This document shows, one piece after another, positions 54,191 through 63,329 of a stretch of 64,000 nt of DNA. Source of the stretch: JBQTKD01 sp052389435 (lineage in GTDB: Bacteria > Actinomycetota > Actinomycetes > Sporichthyales > Sporichthyaceae); the NCBI GenBank assembly GCA_052389435.1, contig JBQTIB010000065.1, positions 3,196 to 67,195 on the forward strand, read 5' to 3'. Position 1 is the first letter of the stretch. Each line of letters opens with the position of its first letter. The position numbers and the translations under genes are program-made. The notes beneath the pieces were generated by a model that saw nothing but the letters and a program-made list of their open reading frames with translations, had not been told where the DNA came from and ran no database searches.

Positions 54191-54982
54191 CTACAGCTCG
54201 TCTCGCAGCGTCCATAGGTGGGGGAAGTACCGCAACGGCAGTCTTCCACGCAGGTACGGGCCGCCCGAGGAGCCGCCGGTGCCCGAGCGGGTGCCGATCT
54301 GCCGCTCGACCATGACCACGTGCCGGGAGCGCCACATCCAGGCGTTCGCGTCGTGGGCCAGCAGCGCCTCGGCCAGTTCCCACTCGGCGCCGTACCCGTC
54401 GCGATCGCGGGCCACCGTCAGCAGCGAGGACGTCAGGTCCGCATCGCCGGTCGGCAGACCGCGCGTCGCGAGCACGTACAGGTAGCCGTCCCACAGACTC
54501 GGCTCGGTCAGGCGACGCTCGAGCCGGGCCCGCTCTGCGGCGGTGAGCCCCACGAAGCGGTCGAGGTAGTCCGGGTCCTTGGCGCCGGAGAGGAACTCGA
54601 TCTCGCGGAACTGGACCGACTGAAAACCGCTGGCGGGCGCGAGGCGGGCGCGGAAGAGCAGAAAGTCCTGCGGGGTCATCGTTTCGAGCACGGCGACCTG
54701 CTCGATCAGCACGCGCTCGATCGCGTCGACCCGGCCGAGCAGATGACGCGCGAGCCAGAGCCTGCCGTCGAACATCGCCGCGCGGACGGCTTCGAGCTCG
54801 TGCAGCAGTTGCTGGAACCAGAGCTCGTAGACCTGGTGGACGGTGATGAACAGGAGCTCGTCGTGGGCCGGCGGATCGGCCAGGGGCCGTTGCGCGGACA
54901 GCAGGGTCGGGATCTGCAGATACGACCCGTAGGTGAGCCGCGCTCCCTCTTCGCCGAAGGAACGGGGCGTGGCCTCGCTCAC
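54191..54982 (-). CDS. kynA: Tryptophan 2,3-dioxygenase
   Basis: 263 residues from GTG. Haem enzyme opening the indole ring of L-tryptophan to N-formylkynurenine. Landmarks: LTYGSYLQIPTLLSAQ, HDELLFITVHQVYELWFQQL (distal His region), SGFQSVQFREIE, and RHVVMVERQIGTRSGTGGSSG, whose His is the haem ligand. No formamidase or kynureninase gene is adjacent. Operon with glutamate dehydrogenase. Confidence 0.95.
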   Translation of the reverse strand: MSEATPRSFGEEGARLTYGSYLQIPTLLSAQRPLADPPAHDELLFITVHQVYELWFQQLLHELEAVRAAMFDGRLWLARHLLGRVDAIERVLIEQVAVLETMTPQDFLLFRARLAPASGFQSVQFREIEFLSGAKDPDYLDRFVGLTAAERARLERRLTEPSLWDGYLYVLATRGLPTGDADLTSSLLTVARDRDGYGAEWELAEALLAHDANAWMWRSRHVVMVERQIGTRSGTGGSSGGPYLRGRLPLRYFPHLWTLRDEL

Positions 54983-55240
54983 GGCATCACCCTAGCGACC
55001 GGTCGAGGCGGGAGGGTGTGCGGCCGAAGGCGAAGCATTCGTTTGCGTAGCCGTCCGACTGCGGATCGCAACAACGGGTCGTTCTCGACGCTCAGCCGCA
55101 GGAACAGGCGGGCCCTGGCCGCCGCATTTGATCAAGCGGCGTTGGGACGTTCGTCCCGATTTTCACCCTACGTATGGCATTGAGCCGAAATTTTCCGGCA
55201 CACTCACCCGGATGCCTAGCAACCTTTCAGGAGCCTCTCA

Positions 55241-57166
55241 ATGACTCGTGCCTCTCGTGGTCGGCACCGCCGACCGAATCCCGTCGCCCCCGTGCTGCGC
55301 ACCGGGGTCGCCGCCGGAACCGCCGCAGCGGCGGTACTGGCCGCGGGATCGGCCGCCGTTGCGGACACCGGGAAGGCGGGCGACTCCCGCGCGACCTCCT
55401 TCGACGGCAACGTGACCTCCTGCGGCGACGGCAGGAACGGCGCCAAGGTCGGTGGGACCGAGTACGGCGACGACCAGGGCGGAAACCCCTCGACGGTCGT
55501 CGTCTACACGGGCAAGGCCGGGGACCAGTCGCTGTCGATCAGCGCGGTCAAGTCTGGCTTCGAGATCCGCGCGGTCCTGATCAAGGGCGGGTCGGCCGGC
55601 TACAACCTCTACGAGGTCGGCACGTCCGGCGGGCTCCCCGCCTCGCCGCCGTGGAACGACCTGCACGCCCCGCTCAACAAAAACGACAAGCCCGCCGCGA
55701 TCAGCCACTTCCTGATCTGCGCGGACAAGGCCGACACCGCCGCCGCGGAGGCCGCCGCCGCAGCGGCAGCGGCCGAGAAGGCGGCGAAGGAGGCCGAGGA
55801 GGCCAAGAAGGCCGCCGCCGCCGCCGAGAAGGCCCGCCAAGAGGCCGAAGCCGCCCAGAAGGCCGCCGACGAGCAGGCCACGAAGGAGGCCGAAGCCAAG
55901 GCCGTCAAGGCGGCCGAGGAGGCCGCCAAGGCTGCGGAGAAGGCGGCCAAGGAGGCCGAAGAGGCCAAGAAGGCCGCCGACGCCGCCGAGAAGAAGGCCG
56001 TCGACGAGAAGGCGGCCAAGGCGGCCAAGGAAGCGGCCGACGCGGCGGAGAAGGCGGCGAAGGAGGCCGAAGAGGCCAAGAAGGCCGCCGACGCCATCGA
56101 GAAGGCGCGCGGCGAGGAGGCCAAGAAGGCCGCCGAGGAGAAGGCGTTCAAGGAGGCCAAGGAAGCCTCCGACGCGGCGGACAAGGCTGCCAAGGAGGCC
56201 AAGGAGGCCAAGGACGCCGCCGACAAGGCCGAGAAGGAGGCCAACGAGGCCGCCGGCGGGAAGGACAAGGACGAGGCCGAGGCGCCGAAGGCCGGCGACG
56301 ACCGGGCGACCGCCTTCGCCGGCAACGCCACCACCTGCGGGTCGGGCAACAACGGCGTCGGCATCGGCGGCGACCGCTACGGAATCGACGGGGACTCGGA
56401 GTACGCCGACCCCGCCACGGTGGTCGAGTACGACGAGGGCCAACTGGGCGAGACCAATCTCGACATCACCGCGGTCAAGGACGGCTTCACCGTTCTCGCG
56501 GTCGTGGTGAAGGGCGGCAACGGCTACAACGTCTACAAGCCCACCGAACTCGGCGACCTGCCGTGGAACGACATGCACTCGCCGTTGAACGCCAGCGGGG
56601 AGCCCGCCGGCATCAGCCACTGGTTCGTCTGCGTGGAGGAGTCGGCCCCCGGCGGCGACGACACCGGAACGCCCGGCGGCGAGGAGGAGGGCACCCCGAC
56701 TCCGGCCGGCGAGGACCCGCCCGCGGGCCCCGGTGACGACGAGGACGAGGGCACTCCGACTCCGGGCGACGAGGACCCGCCCGCGGGCCCGGGTGACGAC
56801 GGAGACGGCGAGGAGGAGGGCACGCCGACTCCGGCCGGCGAGGACCCGCCCGCGGGCCCGGGTGACGACGAGGACGGCGACGACGGCGAAGAGGACGGCG
56901 CGGCCGCGCCGCCCGCAGCCGAGTCCGGTCCCGGCGACGAGGACGACGACGACGCCGAAGGCGACGACGACGGGAACGACGACGGCGACGTCAAGGGCGT
57001 CTCGACCGAGCCCAAGAGCGGCAACGGGAAGCTGCCCAAGACCGGCGGCGGCTCCGAGGCCGGTCTGGCCGCGCTCGGTGCGATGCTCGTCGGCGCCGGT
57101 GCGATGCTCGTTCGTCCGGGAGCCGGCAGCGGACGGCACCGGGCACCGCGTCGCCGCAACGGTTAG
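55241..57166 (+). CDS. LPXTG surface protein: two KGG/ISH domains around an Ala-Lys-Glu helix
   Basis: 641 residues; ATG with AGGAG upstream and a signal peptide to about VADTGKAG. Domain 1 (about 45-160) and domain 2 (about 347-465) share the pattern AGDxRATxFxGN, a cysteine, TVVxY, AVKxGF, VxxKGG, YNxY, PWNDxHxPLN, ISHxxxC. Between them lies about 175 residues of AEKAAKEAEEAKKAA-type heptads, predicted as a long rigid helix. Then a Pro/Asp/Glu repeat (GEDPPAGPGDDEDG) and a sortase signal LPKTG at 598-602, a hydrophobic helix and RRRNG. Covalently attached wall stalk is likely; ligand unknown. The same domain recurs at 62454 and 63330. Confidence 0.85.
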   Translation: MTRASRGRHRRPNPVAPVLRTGVAAGTAAAAVLAAGSAAVADTGKAGDSRATSFDGNVTSCGDGRNGAKVGGTEYGDDQGGNPSTVVVYTGKAGDQSLSISAVKSGFEIRAVLIKGGSAGYNLYEVGTSGGLPASPPWNDLHAPLNKNDKPAAISHFLICADKADTAAAEAAAAAAAAEKAAKEAEEAKKAAAAAEKARQEAEAAQKAADEQATKEAEAKAVKAAEEAAKAAEKAAKEAEEAKKAADAAEKKAVDEKAAKAAKEAADAAEKAAKEAEEAKKAADAIEKARGEEAKKAAEEKAFKEAKEASDAADKAAKEAKEAKDAADKAEKEANEAAGGKDKDEAEAPKAGDDRATAFAGNATTCGSGNNGVGIGGDRYGIDGDSEYADPATVVEYDEGQLGETNLDITAVKDGFTVLAVVVKGGNGYNVYKPTELGDLPWNDMHSPLNASGEPAGISHWFVCVEESAPGGDDTGTPGGEEEGTPTPAGEDPPAGPGDDEDEGTPTPGDEDPPAGPGDDGDGEEEGTPTPAGEDPPAGPGDDEDGDDGEEDGAAAPPAAESGPGDEDDDDAEGDDDGNDDGDVKGVSTEPKSGNGKLPKTGGGSEAGLAALGAMLVGAGAMLVRPGAGSGRHRAPRRRNG

Positions 57167-57194
57167 GAAGCCGACCTAGGCGTCGGCAGGACGA

Positions 57195-57237
57195 AACGGC
57201 AGTGGCCTCCGGGGCAACCCCGGGGGCCACTGCCGTT
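57195..57237. terminator. Strong bidirectional hairpin terminator
   Basis: AACGGCAGTGGCCTCCGGGG pairs with CCCCGGGGGCCACTGCCGTT (20-base arms, one wobble), three-base loop. Between the converging surface protein and M1 peptidase genes. Confidence 0.85.
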
Positions 57238-59313
57238 CTACGGGGTGTCCGCGGGCGGTTGGCGCGCGGTGAACAGCCAGCGGCGGAAAAGCTCGGTCAG
57301 GTCCCTGCCGCCGATCTCCTCGGCGAGTTTGCGGAACGCGTCGGTGGTGACGGTCTTGCCGGCGTAGCGCGTCGGCCACTCCTTGAGCAGCCGGAAGAAC
57401 TTCGCGTCGCCGATGCTCCGGCGAATCTGATGCAGCGTCATGGCGCCGCGCTGGTAGGAGCTGTCGAACAGCGCGTCGGGTCCGGGGTCCCCGGTCCTGT
57501 TCTTCCAGAGGTCGCGCGCGGTGAACAGGTCGTAGGCGCGTTGGAAGGACTCCTCGACGGTCGCGGTGCCCTCGCGCTCGAACCACAGCCATTCGGCATA
57601 GGTGGCGAAACCCTCGTTGAGCCAGATGTGCTGCCAGGCCCGCAGCGCCAGGCTGTCGCCGAACCACTGGTGGGCGATCTCGTGGACGACGATCCGCTCG
57701 AAGTCCTCCTGCCGGACGAAGCTTGCACCCGGATACACCGACCTGGTCTGGGTTTCCAGGGCGAAGCCGACAGGCGCACTGTGCACGATGGCCCCCGCGG
57801 TCGAGAACGGGTAGGGCCCGAACCGGCTCGCGAGGAACTCGAGGATCTCGTCCTGACGGGCCAGACCGCGGCGCAGTGCGGTGGCCACGGCGGTCGGCTT
57901 CTGCCTCCCGGTCCGGGGCACCCAGATCGCGCCCGCGTCGAGCCCCGCGCCGGGAACGGCCGCCAGCCGCCAGCCACCGCGATCGCCGTCCTCGAAGGAG
58001 GTGGACCCGGCGGCCTCCGCGACGACGATGTCGTCGACCGCCACACCGGGGAAGGTGGAGGTGCCGACGTCGACGTGGGAGATCGCCACCTCGACGCTCG
58101 CACCCGCCCACGCGCCGAGGTCGACCGACCAGCGCTCGTAGCCCTCGGAGTTCCCGGTGGCCGCGTGCCAGGCCCCGGTGGTCCCCTTCGCGGTGCACTG
58201 GCCGTCGTCCTTCGGCGTGAGGTAGCGCCGCAGGAACGGATGCACCTCCAACCGCGCGGCGCAGCCGAATCCGGCGTCGCGGGTGGTGTGCCCGTTGACG
58301 TCGGGCAACGTCGTCCAGTCGTTGCGGCCGGGCGTTCGGGCCTCGACGAGGACGTAGTCGTTGTTCCGATGGGTGAACCGGTCCACCTCGAACGACACCG
58401 TCGCACCGCGCGCCGGCACCGCAATGGTGCGGACGATGCGACGGTGGGCGCGCGCCTGCCCGGCCCCGAGCAGGAAATCCCGGCCCGTGGCGGGGGCGAA
58501 GCTGCGCAGCAGGCCGGTGTCGACGGCGTCCCAGTAGTCGATCGGCCCGCGGCGGTAGTCGGTCACCTCGAAGGTGCCCACGGCCAGCGTGGCGAGGTAC
58601 GGGGCCATCGGCTCGACGGCCTCCCAGGTCCAGACGCTGCGACCGGCGGCCGTGCTCTGCTCGAGGAGCCTGCCGTTGGAGATCGCCGCGAGGCCCGCGG
58701 GCACGGAGACGCGAACGCGGAAGGCGGCTCGGTCGCGGGGGTGGTCGTTGACCGGGAACCACGTCGCCGCCACCTCCGGCTGGCCGGCGATGAGCGCTCC
58801 GTGGCGCGTCGGGACCAGGCGTTTGAGCGGCCCGGCGTCGGAGTCCAGTTCCACCGGCGTGCCGTGGTAGCGGATCACGGTGCGAAACGGGGAGTCGGTT
58901 CGCAGGCCCCGTTGCGGGGTGACCGTCAGTTCGCCGTCGGACCGGGTCCACTGCGCCGCGGCGCCGTCGACCTCGACCGAGTCCACCGTCAGCCCGACCA
59001 GGTCCAGGTTGAACGAGGACAGATTGGCCGTGGTCGTGGCGAGGACGATCGCGCTGCCCGCGAGCCGGCGTTCGGCGGGCTCGTAGGTCAGATCGAGTTC
59101 GTAGCGATCGACGTCGTACCCGCCGTTGCCCGCGGTGGGGAAGTACCGATCCCCGATGCCCGCGGCGCCGGGGGAGTAGGCGGTCTCGTCCACGGGCGGC
59201 GGGCTCGGTTCGTTCGCGCTCCCGGTCTCGCCGCCGCACGCGGCCAGGAGCAGGGCGCAGGCGACGGCCGCAGCCGTCCGTCTCGCGCGGTGTCGTACCT
59301 CCACGCGCGTCAT
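57238..59313 (-). CDS. M1-family metallopeptidase lipoprotein with inserted jelly-roll-like domain
   Basis: 691 residues from ATG 59313 (GTG 59304 has better ribosome-site spacing). Lipobox LLAAC predicts an outer-face lipoprotein. The N-terminal beta saddle (YELDLTYEPAERRLAG) and catalytic domain are M1-like: HEIAHQWFGDS (about 544-554) with the third zinc ligand in LNEGFATYAEW 18 residues on. The usual GAMEN exopeptidase motif is replaced by APVGFALETQT. Between the two domains about 130 residues (NNDYVLVEARTPGRNDWTTL to GVAVDDIVVAE) look like the MAM/InhA-type jelly roll of M6 peptidases. Confidence 0.85.
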   Translation of the reverse strand: MTRVEVRHRARRTAAAVACALLLAACGGETGSANEPSPPPVDETAYSPGAAGIGDRYFPTAGNGGYDVDRYELDLTYEPAERRLAGSAIVLATTTANLSSFNLDLVGLTVDSVEVDGAAAQWTRSDGELTVTPQRGLRTDSPFRTVIRYHGTPVELDSDAGPLKRLVPTRHGALIAGQPEVAATWFPVNDHPRDRAAFRVRVSVPAGLAAISNGRLLEQSTAAGRSVWTWEAVEPMAPYLATLAVGTFEVTDYRRGPIDYWDAVDTGLLRSFAPATGRDFLLGAGQARAHRRIVRTIAVPARGATVSFEVDRFTHRNNDYVLVEARTPGRNDWTTLPDVNGHTTRDAGFGCAARLEVHPFLRRYLTPKDDGQCTAKGTTGAWHAATGNSEGYERWSVDLGAWAGASVEVAISHVDVGTSTFPGVAVDDIVVAEAAGSTSFEDGDRGGWRLAAVPGAGLDAGAIWVPRTGRQKPTAVATALRRGLARQDEILEFLASRFGPYPFSTAGAIVHSAPVGFALETQTRSVYPGASFVRQEDFERIVVHEIAHQWFGDSLALRAWQHIWLNEGFATYAEWLWFEREGTATVEESFQRAYDLFTARDLWKNRTGDPGPDALFDSSYQRGAMTLHQIRRSIGDAKFFRLLKEWPTRYAGKTVTTDAFRKLAEEIGGRDLTELFRRWLFTARQPPADTP

Positions 59314-59415
59314 CTTCCCCCGGAGGGCCCCGGCGCAGTGACGGCCCGCCGGCAGGGGGAGCCCGGCGAGCCGTCACGTCTGGTCGCGGACACCTTCGCG
59401 ACCGCTTTGGGGGTG

Positions 59416-60900
59416 CTAGTGCCGCGCGTGGCGCCCGCGGGACCGGCTACCGGCTGCGGCGGCGGCGCTGCCGCCCAGGACCAGCGCGAGGCCGGCTACG
59501 CCCAGGCCAACGTTTCCGGCGGTACCGGTGTGGGGCAGTTCGATCGACGGGTCGTCCCCGCCGTCGTCGTCGTCATCGTCGTCGTCGTCCTCCGGCCCGG
59601 CGCCCGGGCCGACGCTTGCCGAGGCCAGGTTCACGCGGGCCAGCGGCTCGGCGCCGGGAAGCACCTGGATGACGAGGGCGCGCTGGGTGAAGGCGCCGTT
59701 GGACCGCGACTGGGCGTTGACGACCAGCGAGACGAGGCCCTCGAGCGCGTCGAAGACCGGGTCGAGGAGCGGGTTGAGCGGGCCGGCGCCGGTGACGTTG
59801 TTCTGGGCGTCGGTGACCGGGGCGAGCAGGGTGGCGAGCAGATCGTCGAGGATCGGGGCGATCAGCGCGTCGAGGACGCCGCCCGCGACCGTGATGCCGC
59901 CGACCGCTGCGGTGATGCTGTCGACCAACGCGTCCAGTTCGTCGGTGACCAGACCGACCACGTTGGTGGCGATGGCGCCGAGGATCAGGTGGAGGATCTC
60001 GGTGTTGGCGGGGAGGTTGTTCAGGTCCAGGCCGAGGGAGATGAGCAGTTCCTCCACGTCGACGATGATCGTGCCGGTGACGAGGTCGGCCGAGACCGGG
60101 TTGTTCCCTCCGCCGAGGCTGGTGTCGATGCCACCGATCAGCTCGGCCAGGACCGGCAGGCCGTCGACTGCGCCGGCCAGCGGCAGCGCGCCGAGGAGGC
60201 CACCGGCGGCCGCGACATCGCCCTGGAGCAGGCCGAGCTGCGAGGTCAGCGGCCCGAGCAGGCCGCCGAGCAGCGGGCTCTGCACGGTGAGCTTCAGTTG
60301 GGCGATGCGGTAGTCGCCGGTCTGCTTGCGGTTGGTGCCCTTGGCCTGCTTCGCGGAGGCGGCGAGCGCGCCGACCTCGAGTTCGACGTCGGCCAGCGCG
60401 CCGAGGACGTCCGCGCCGAGGACGTCGCCGAGGTCGACGGTGGCATTGGCGGCGGGCACGTCGTCGTCGCCGTCGACGGCGATCGCACCGGAGTCGGTGA
60501 CCGCGCCGGAGGCGCCGACGGCGCTGCCGTCCCTGTGGGCGATCGCGGCCTGGTTCACCGCGCCGAGCTCGATCAGGCCGTTGTCCTCGAGCAGGTTGAT
60601 CGGGCCGATCGGGATCTCCAGCGAGTTCAGCAGCGTCGCGCTGAGCGGGTTCAGCTCGCGGTCGGTGCCGCCGCCGAAGTTCTTGGCCCGGGCGTCTTCG
60701 AGCTCGACGATGTCGTCGAGGTTGACGCCGAGGGCCGAACCGGACAGGAAGTACCCGCGGGCCTGGGAGACCGGCTTCTCGGCGGCGGCGGCGGGACCCA
60801 CGCCCGCCATGACCATGCCCGCGGAGACCACTCCGGTGACGGCGACGGCCGCACCGCGGTGGGTGCGCTTGGGGGTATGTCGCTTGTGGCGTGCACTCAT
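59416..60900 (-). CDS. Choice-of-anchor G family LPXTG surface protein
   Basis: 494 residues; ATG with AGGAG upstream. Signal peptide to about GPAAAAE. The central region follows the choice-of-anchor G pattern: ARGYFLSGSALGVNLDDIVELE, repeated helical amphipathic segments (LLGGLLGPLTSQLGLLQGD), NGAFTQRALVIQVLPGAEPLA near the end. Poly-Asp linker, then sortase signal LPHTG (455-459), helix and basic tail. Probably attached to peptidoglycan by a sortase. Divergent from prfB. Confidence 0.85.
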   Translation of the reverse strand: MSARHKRHTPKRTHRGAAVAVTGVVSAGMVMAGVGPAAAAEKPVSQARGYFLSGSALGVNLDDIVELEDARAKNFGGGTDRELNPLSATLLNSLEIPIGPINLLEDNGLIELGAVNQAAIAHRDGSAVGASGAVTDSGAIAVDGDDDVPAANATVDLGDVLGADVLGALADVELEVGALAASAKQAKGTNRKQTGDYRIAQLKLTVQSPLLGGLLGPLTSQLGLLQGDVAAAGGLLGALPLAGAVDGLPVLAELIGGIDTSLGGGNNPVSADLVTGTIIVDVEELLISLGLDLNNLPANTEILHLILGAIATNVVGLVTDELDALVDSITAAVGGITVAGGVLDALIAPILDDLLATLLAPVTDAQNNVTGAGPLNPLLDPVFDALEGLVSLVVNAQSRSNGAFTQRALVIQVLPGAEPLARVNLASASVGPGAGPEDDDDDDDDDGGDDPSIELPHTGTAGNVGLGVAGLALVLGGSAAAAAGSRSRGRHARH

Positions 60901-61100
60901 CGGGATCTCCTAGGTGTCTTCGCCTGCCCGGCGTGTCGGCAGTCACCTCACTGTCGGTTCGCGAATGGAATTCCCGTATGGGCTCTTCGGTCGGGCGATC
61001 CCACCGTTCGGTCAATTGCCCTTTCAAACCCGAAACGCGGACTCGACTCGGTGTCGTCCCTGTTGGTCGCCGGCCACCGGCCGCCCCGTAGGGTCGGCCC

Positions 61101-62213
61101 GTGGCCCCACCTGACTTCACCGAGATGATCAAGACGCTCGACGGCACGTTGAGCTCCGTCGAGCACGTCGTCGACCTCCCCAAGCTCCGTCGCGAGCACG
61201 CCGAACTCGAGGAGCAGGCCGCCGCCCCGGACCTGTGGGACGACCAGGCCAGGGCCCAGAAGGTCACCAGTCGCATGTCGGCGGTCGCCGCCGACATCAA
61301 CCGGGTCGAGAGCGTGCGCCGCCGGCTGGACGATCTCGTCGTGCTGTTCGAGATGGCGGAGGAGGCCGACGACGCCGACACCCGGCACGAGGCCGAGGTC
61401 GAACTCGCCGGGTTGACCAGGGAAATCGACGCCCTCGAGGTGCGAACGCTGCTCAACGGCGAGTACGACGCCCGGGACGCGCTGGTGACCATTCGCGCGG
61501 AGGCCGGTGGCGTGGACGCCGCGGACTTCGCCGAGATGCTCATGCGGATGTACCTGCGCTGGGCCGAACGGCACGGCTACGCCACCGAGGTCTACGACAC
61601 CTCCTACGCCGAAGAGGCGGGCATCAAGTCGGCCACGTTCGTCGTCCACGCCCCGCACGCCTACGGCACCCTGTCCGTCGAGCAGGGCACCCACCGACTG
61701 GTGCGCATCTCCCCGTTCGACAACCAGGGCCGCCGCCAGACCTCCTTCGCCGCGGTCGAGGTCGTTCCGGTCACCGAGCAGACCGACCACGTCGACATCC
61801 CCGACGACGAGATCCGCGTCGACGTCTACCGCTCCTCGGGCCCGGGCGGTCAGGGAGTGAACACCACCGACTCGGCAGTCCGGCTCACGCACATCCCGAC
61901 CAACATCGTCGTCTCCTGCCAGAACGAGCGTTCGCAGCTCCAAAACAAGGCGCGGGCGATGGAGGTGCTGCAGTCCAAGCTGCTCGAGGTTCGCCGTCGC
62001 GAGGAGCAGGCGAAGATGAACGCCCTCAAGGACGACTCGTCGGGCTCGTGGGGCAACCAGATGCGGTCCTACGTCGTGCACCCGTACCAAATGGTCAAGG
62101 ACCTGCGGACCGAACACGAGGTCGGGAACCCGCAGGCCGTGTTCAACGGCGAGATCGACGACTTCATCGAGGCGGCCATTCGCTGGCGTCGCCAGGCGCC
62201 GTCGGGCGACTAG
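61101..62213 (+). CDS. prfB: Peptide chain release factor 2
   Basis: 370 residues from GTG. Terminates at UGA and UAA. SPF recognition tripeptide in RISPFDNQGRRQTSF and the GGQ hydrolysis motif in SSGPGGQGVNTTDSAV. The frame is continuous: no programmed frameshift site is used, as usual in actinobacteria. In most relatives ftsE-ftsX-smpB follow; here exported-protein genes follow instead. Confidence 0.96.
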   Translation: MAPPDFTEMIKTLDGTLSSVEHVVDLPKLRREHAELEEQAAAPDLWDDQARAQKVTSRMSAVAADINRVESVRRRLDDLVVLFEMAEEADDADTRHEAEVELAGLTREIDALEVRTLLNGEYDARDALVTIRAEAGGVDAADFAEMLMRMYLRWAERHGYATEVYDTSYAEEAGIKSATFVVHAPHAYGTLSVEQGTHRLVRISPFDNQGRRQTSFAAVEVVPVTEQTDHVDIPDDEIRVDVYRSSGPGGQGVNTTDSAVRLTHIPTNIVVSCQNERSQLQNKARAMEVLQSKLLEVRRREEQAKMNALKDDSSGSWGNQMRSYVVHPYQMVKDLRTEHEVGNPQAVFNGEIDDFIEAAIRWRRQAPSGD

Positions 62214-62453
62214 CGGGCCCCCGTCTCCACCGTCTCCCGGGACGGCGTCGAGGCTTACCCATCGCGCGCTGAAGACTAAGCGTTACCTGAGAGAACTGTC
62301 CCCATTTAGGGGAAATTCTTACCCCCAAACCCTTGCAATCCGGTCACGCCGATGTCTGCGAACCACCCGCGCGTCACCCTCATGAACAAGTGCGCACGGC
62401 GCCGCAACCCGGCGAGTGTGCCGTCCCCCCACAGATGCTTTGGAGCTAGGACC

Positions 62454-63029
62454 ATGAAGAAGTCGAGCGGCGCCGTCCGCGTCGTAATCGTTTCCGCCCT
62501 TGCCGCGGGCGGCATGCTGGTCGGCGCCGTGGGCGCCTTCGCGGCCACCCCCGTCGTCACCGCCGACACCCGCGCCACCTCCGCGCCGGGCAAGGCCGCC
62601 GGCTGCCAGGGCGCCGGCCTGGAGGGCGAGGCCTTCGGCCTGGGCTCCGAGGGCGCGAAGGACTTCAGCGGGCAGTTCAAGGTCGCCAAGGGCAAGCTCG
62701 GCAAGGACACCGCGCTGGACGTTCTGTCGAAGCCGGCCAAGGGCTTCATCACCGGCGTCGTCGTCGAGAACAAGCTGGGCAACAACACCTACCGCGCCGG
62801 CGTGACCCCGAACTCGATCAAGTCCTTCCCGGCCAAGAACCTGGTCGCCCCGACCGCCGAGGACGGCAAGCTGCAGCCGCTCACCGGCTGGTTCGCGTGC
62901 ATCGCCGCGGACGACAAGTCCATCGGCGACACCCCGAACGGCGTCGACAACGCCCCGCCGATCGAGAACGAGACCAACGTCATCCCGAAGCCGGTCTCGG
63001 ACGCCGCGCCGCAGCTGCCGCGCATCTAG
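62454..63029 (+). CDS. Exported protein with a reduced KGG/ISH-like domain
   Basis: 191 residues; ATG with GGAG upstream and a signal peptide to about AFAATPV. One domain: TRATSAPGKAAGCQGAG, FITGVVVENKLGNNTY, LVAPTAEDGKLQPLTGWFACIA. The order cysteine, GVVVxN, NxY, PT, WFAC parallels the KGG/ISH domain of its neighbours, with KGG replaced by ENK and ISH absent. No anchor: probably secreted. Confidence 0.7.
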   Translation: MKKSSGAVRVVIVSALAAGGMLVGAVGAFAATPVVTADTRATSAPGKAAGCQGAGLEGEAFGLGSEGAKDFSGQFKVAKGKLGKDTALDVLSKPAKGFITGVVVENKLGNNTYRAGVTPNSIKSFPAKNLVAPTAEDGKLQPLTGWFACIAADDKSIGDTPNGVDNAPPIENETNVIPKPVSDAAPQLPRI

Positions 63030-63092
63030 GGCCTATCGCACGTCGGGCCGGCGAGAGGAGATCTCGCCGCTCCGGTGCACCTGGGGTTGGAC

Positions 63093-63126
63093 CCGACGGC
63101 CCACGGCATCCGCCGTGGGCCGTCGG
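63093..63126 (+). terminator. Strong hairpin terminator
   Basis: CCGACGGCCCACGGC / GCCGTGGGCCGTCGG, 15-bp perfect stem with a four-base loop, 64 bases after the stop of the gene at 62454. Confidence 0.85.
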
Positions 63127-63293
63127 CATGTCCGGGCGTCTTCGCACGCTTGCGACACCGGCGTCCGCGGAGGCGGATCTGTGCGAAAAGCCCTCTTGCA
63201 TAGGCGATGTGGCGCTTCACGCCGGGGGCGATCGTCGGCACTCAGGCATCGTTCAGCAATGAGGAATCCACGCGCCCTCGGGGTGAACCTCCC

Positions 63294-63320
63294 CCTCCCT
63301 ACCTTCATCGGCAGGGAGGG
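63294..63320 (+). promoter_or_regulatory. Hairpin sequestering the ribosome binding site
   Basis: CCTCCCT pairs with AGGGAGG, the Shine-Dalgarno sequence of the gene starting at 63330 (7 bp, 13-base loop). Would block initiation when folded. Confidence 0.45.
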
Positions 63321-63329
63321 AATCCAACA

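Larger units (their letters stand above)
63030..63329. other. 300-base intergenic region
   Basis: Contains the terminator at 63093-63126 and, at its 3' end, the hairpin that covers the ribosome site of the next gene. No gene seen. Confidence 0.6.

Noticed and set aside
49584..54485. Open frame of more than 1600 codons on the plus strand
   Set aside because: It is exactly antisense to the glutamate dehydrogenase gene, which has clear catalytic motifs. Long antisense frames are expected from codon bias at this GC content.
61101..61200. Programmed frameshift in prfB
   Set aside because: The gene is open in a single frame from its start; there is no in-frame UGA near codon 25.
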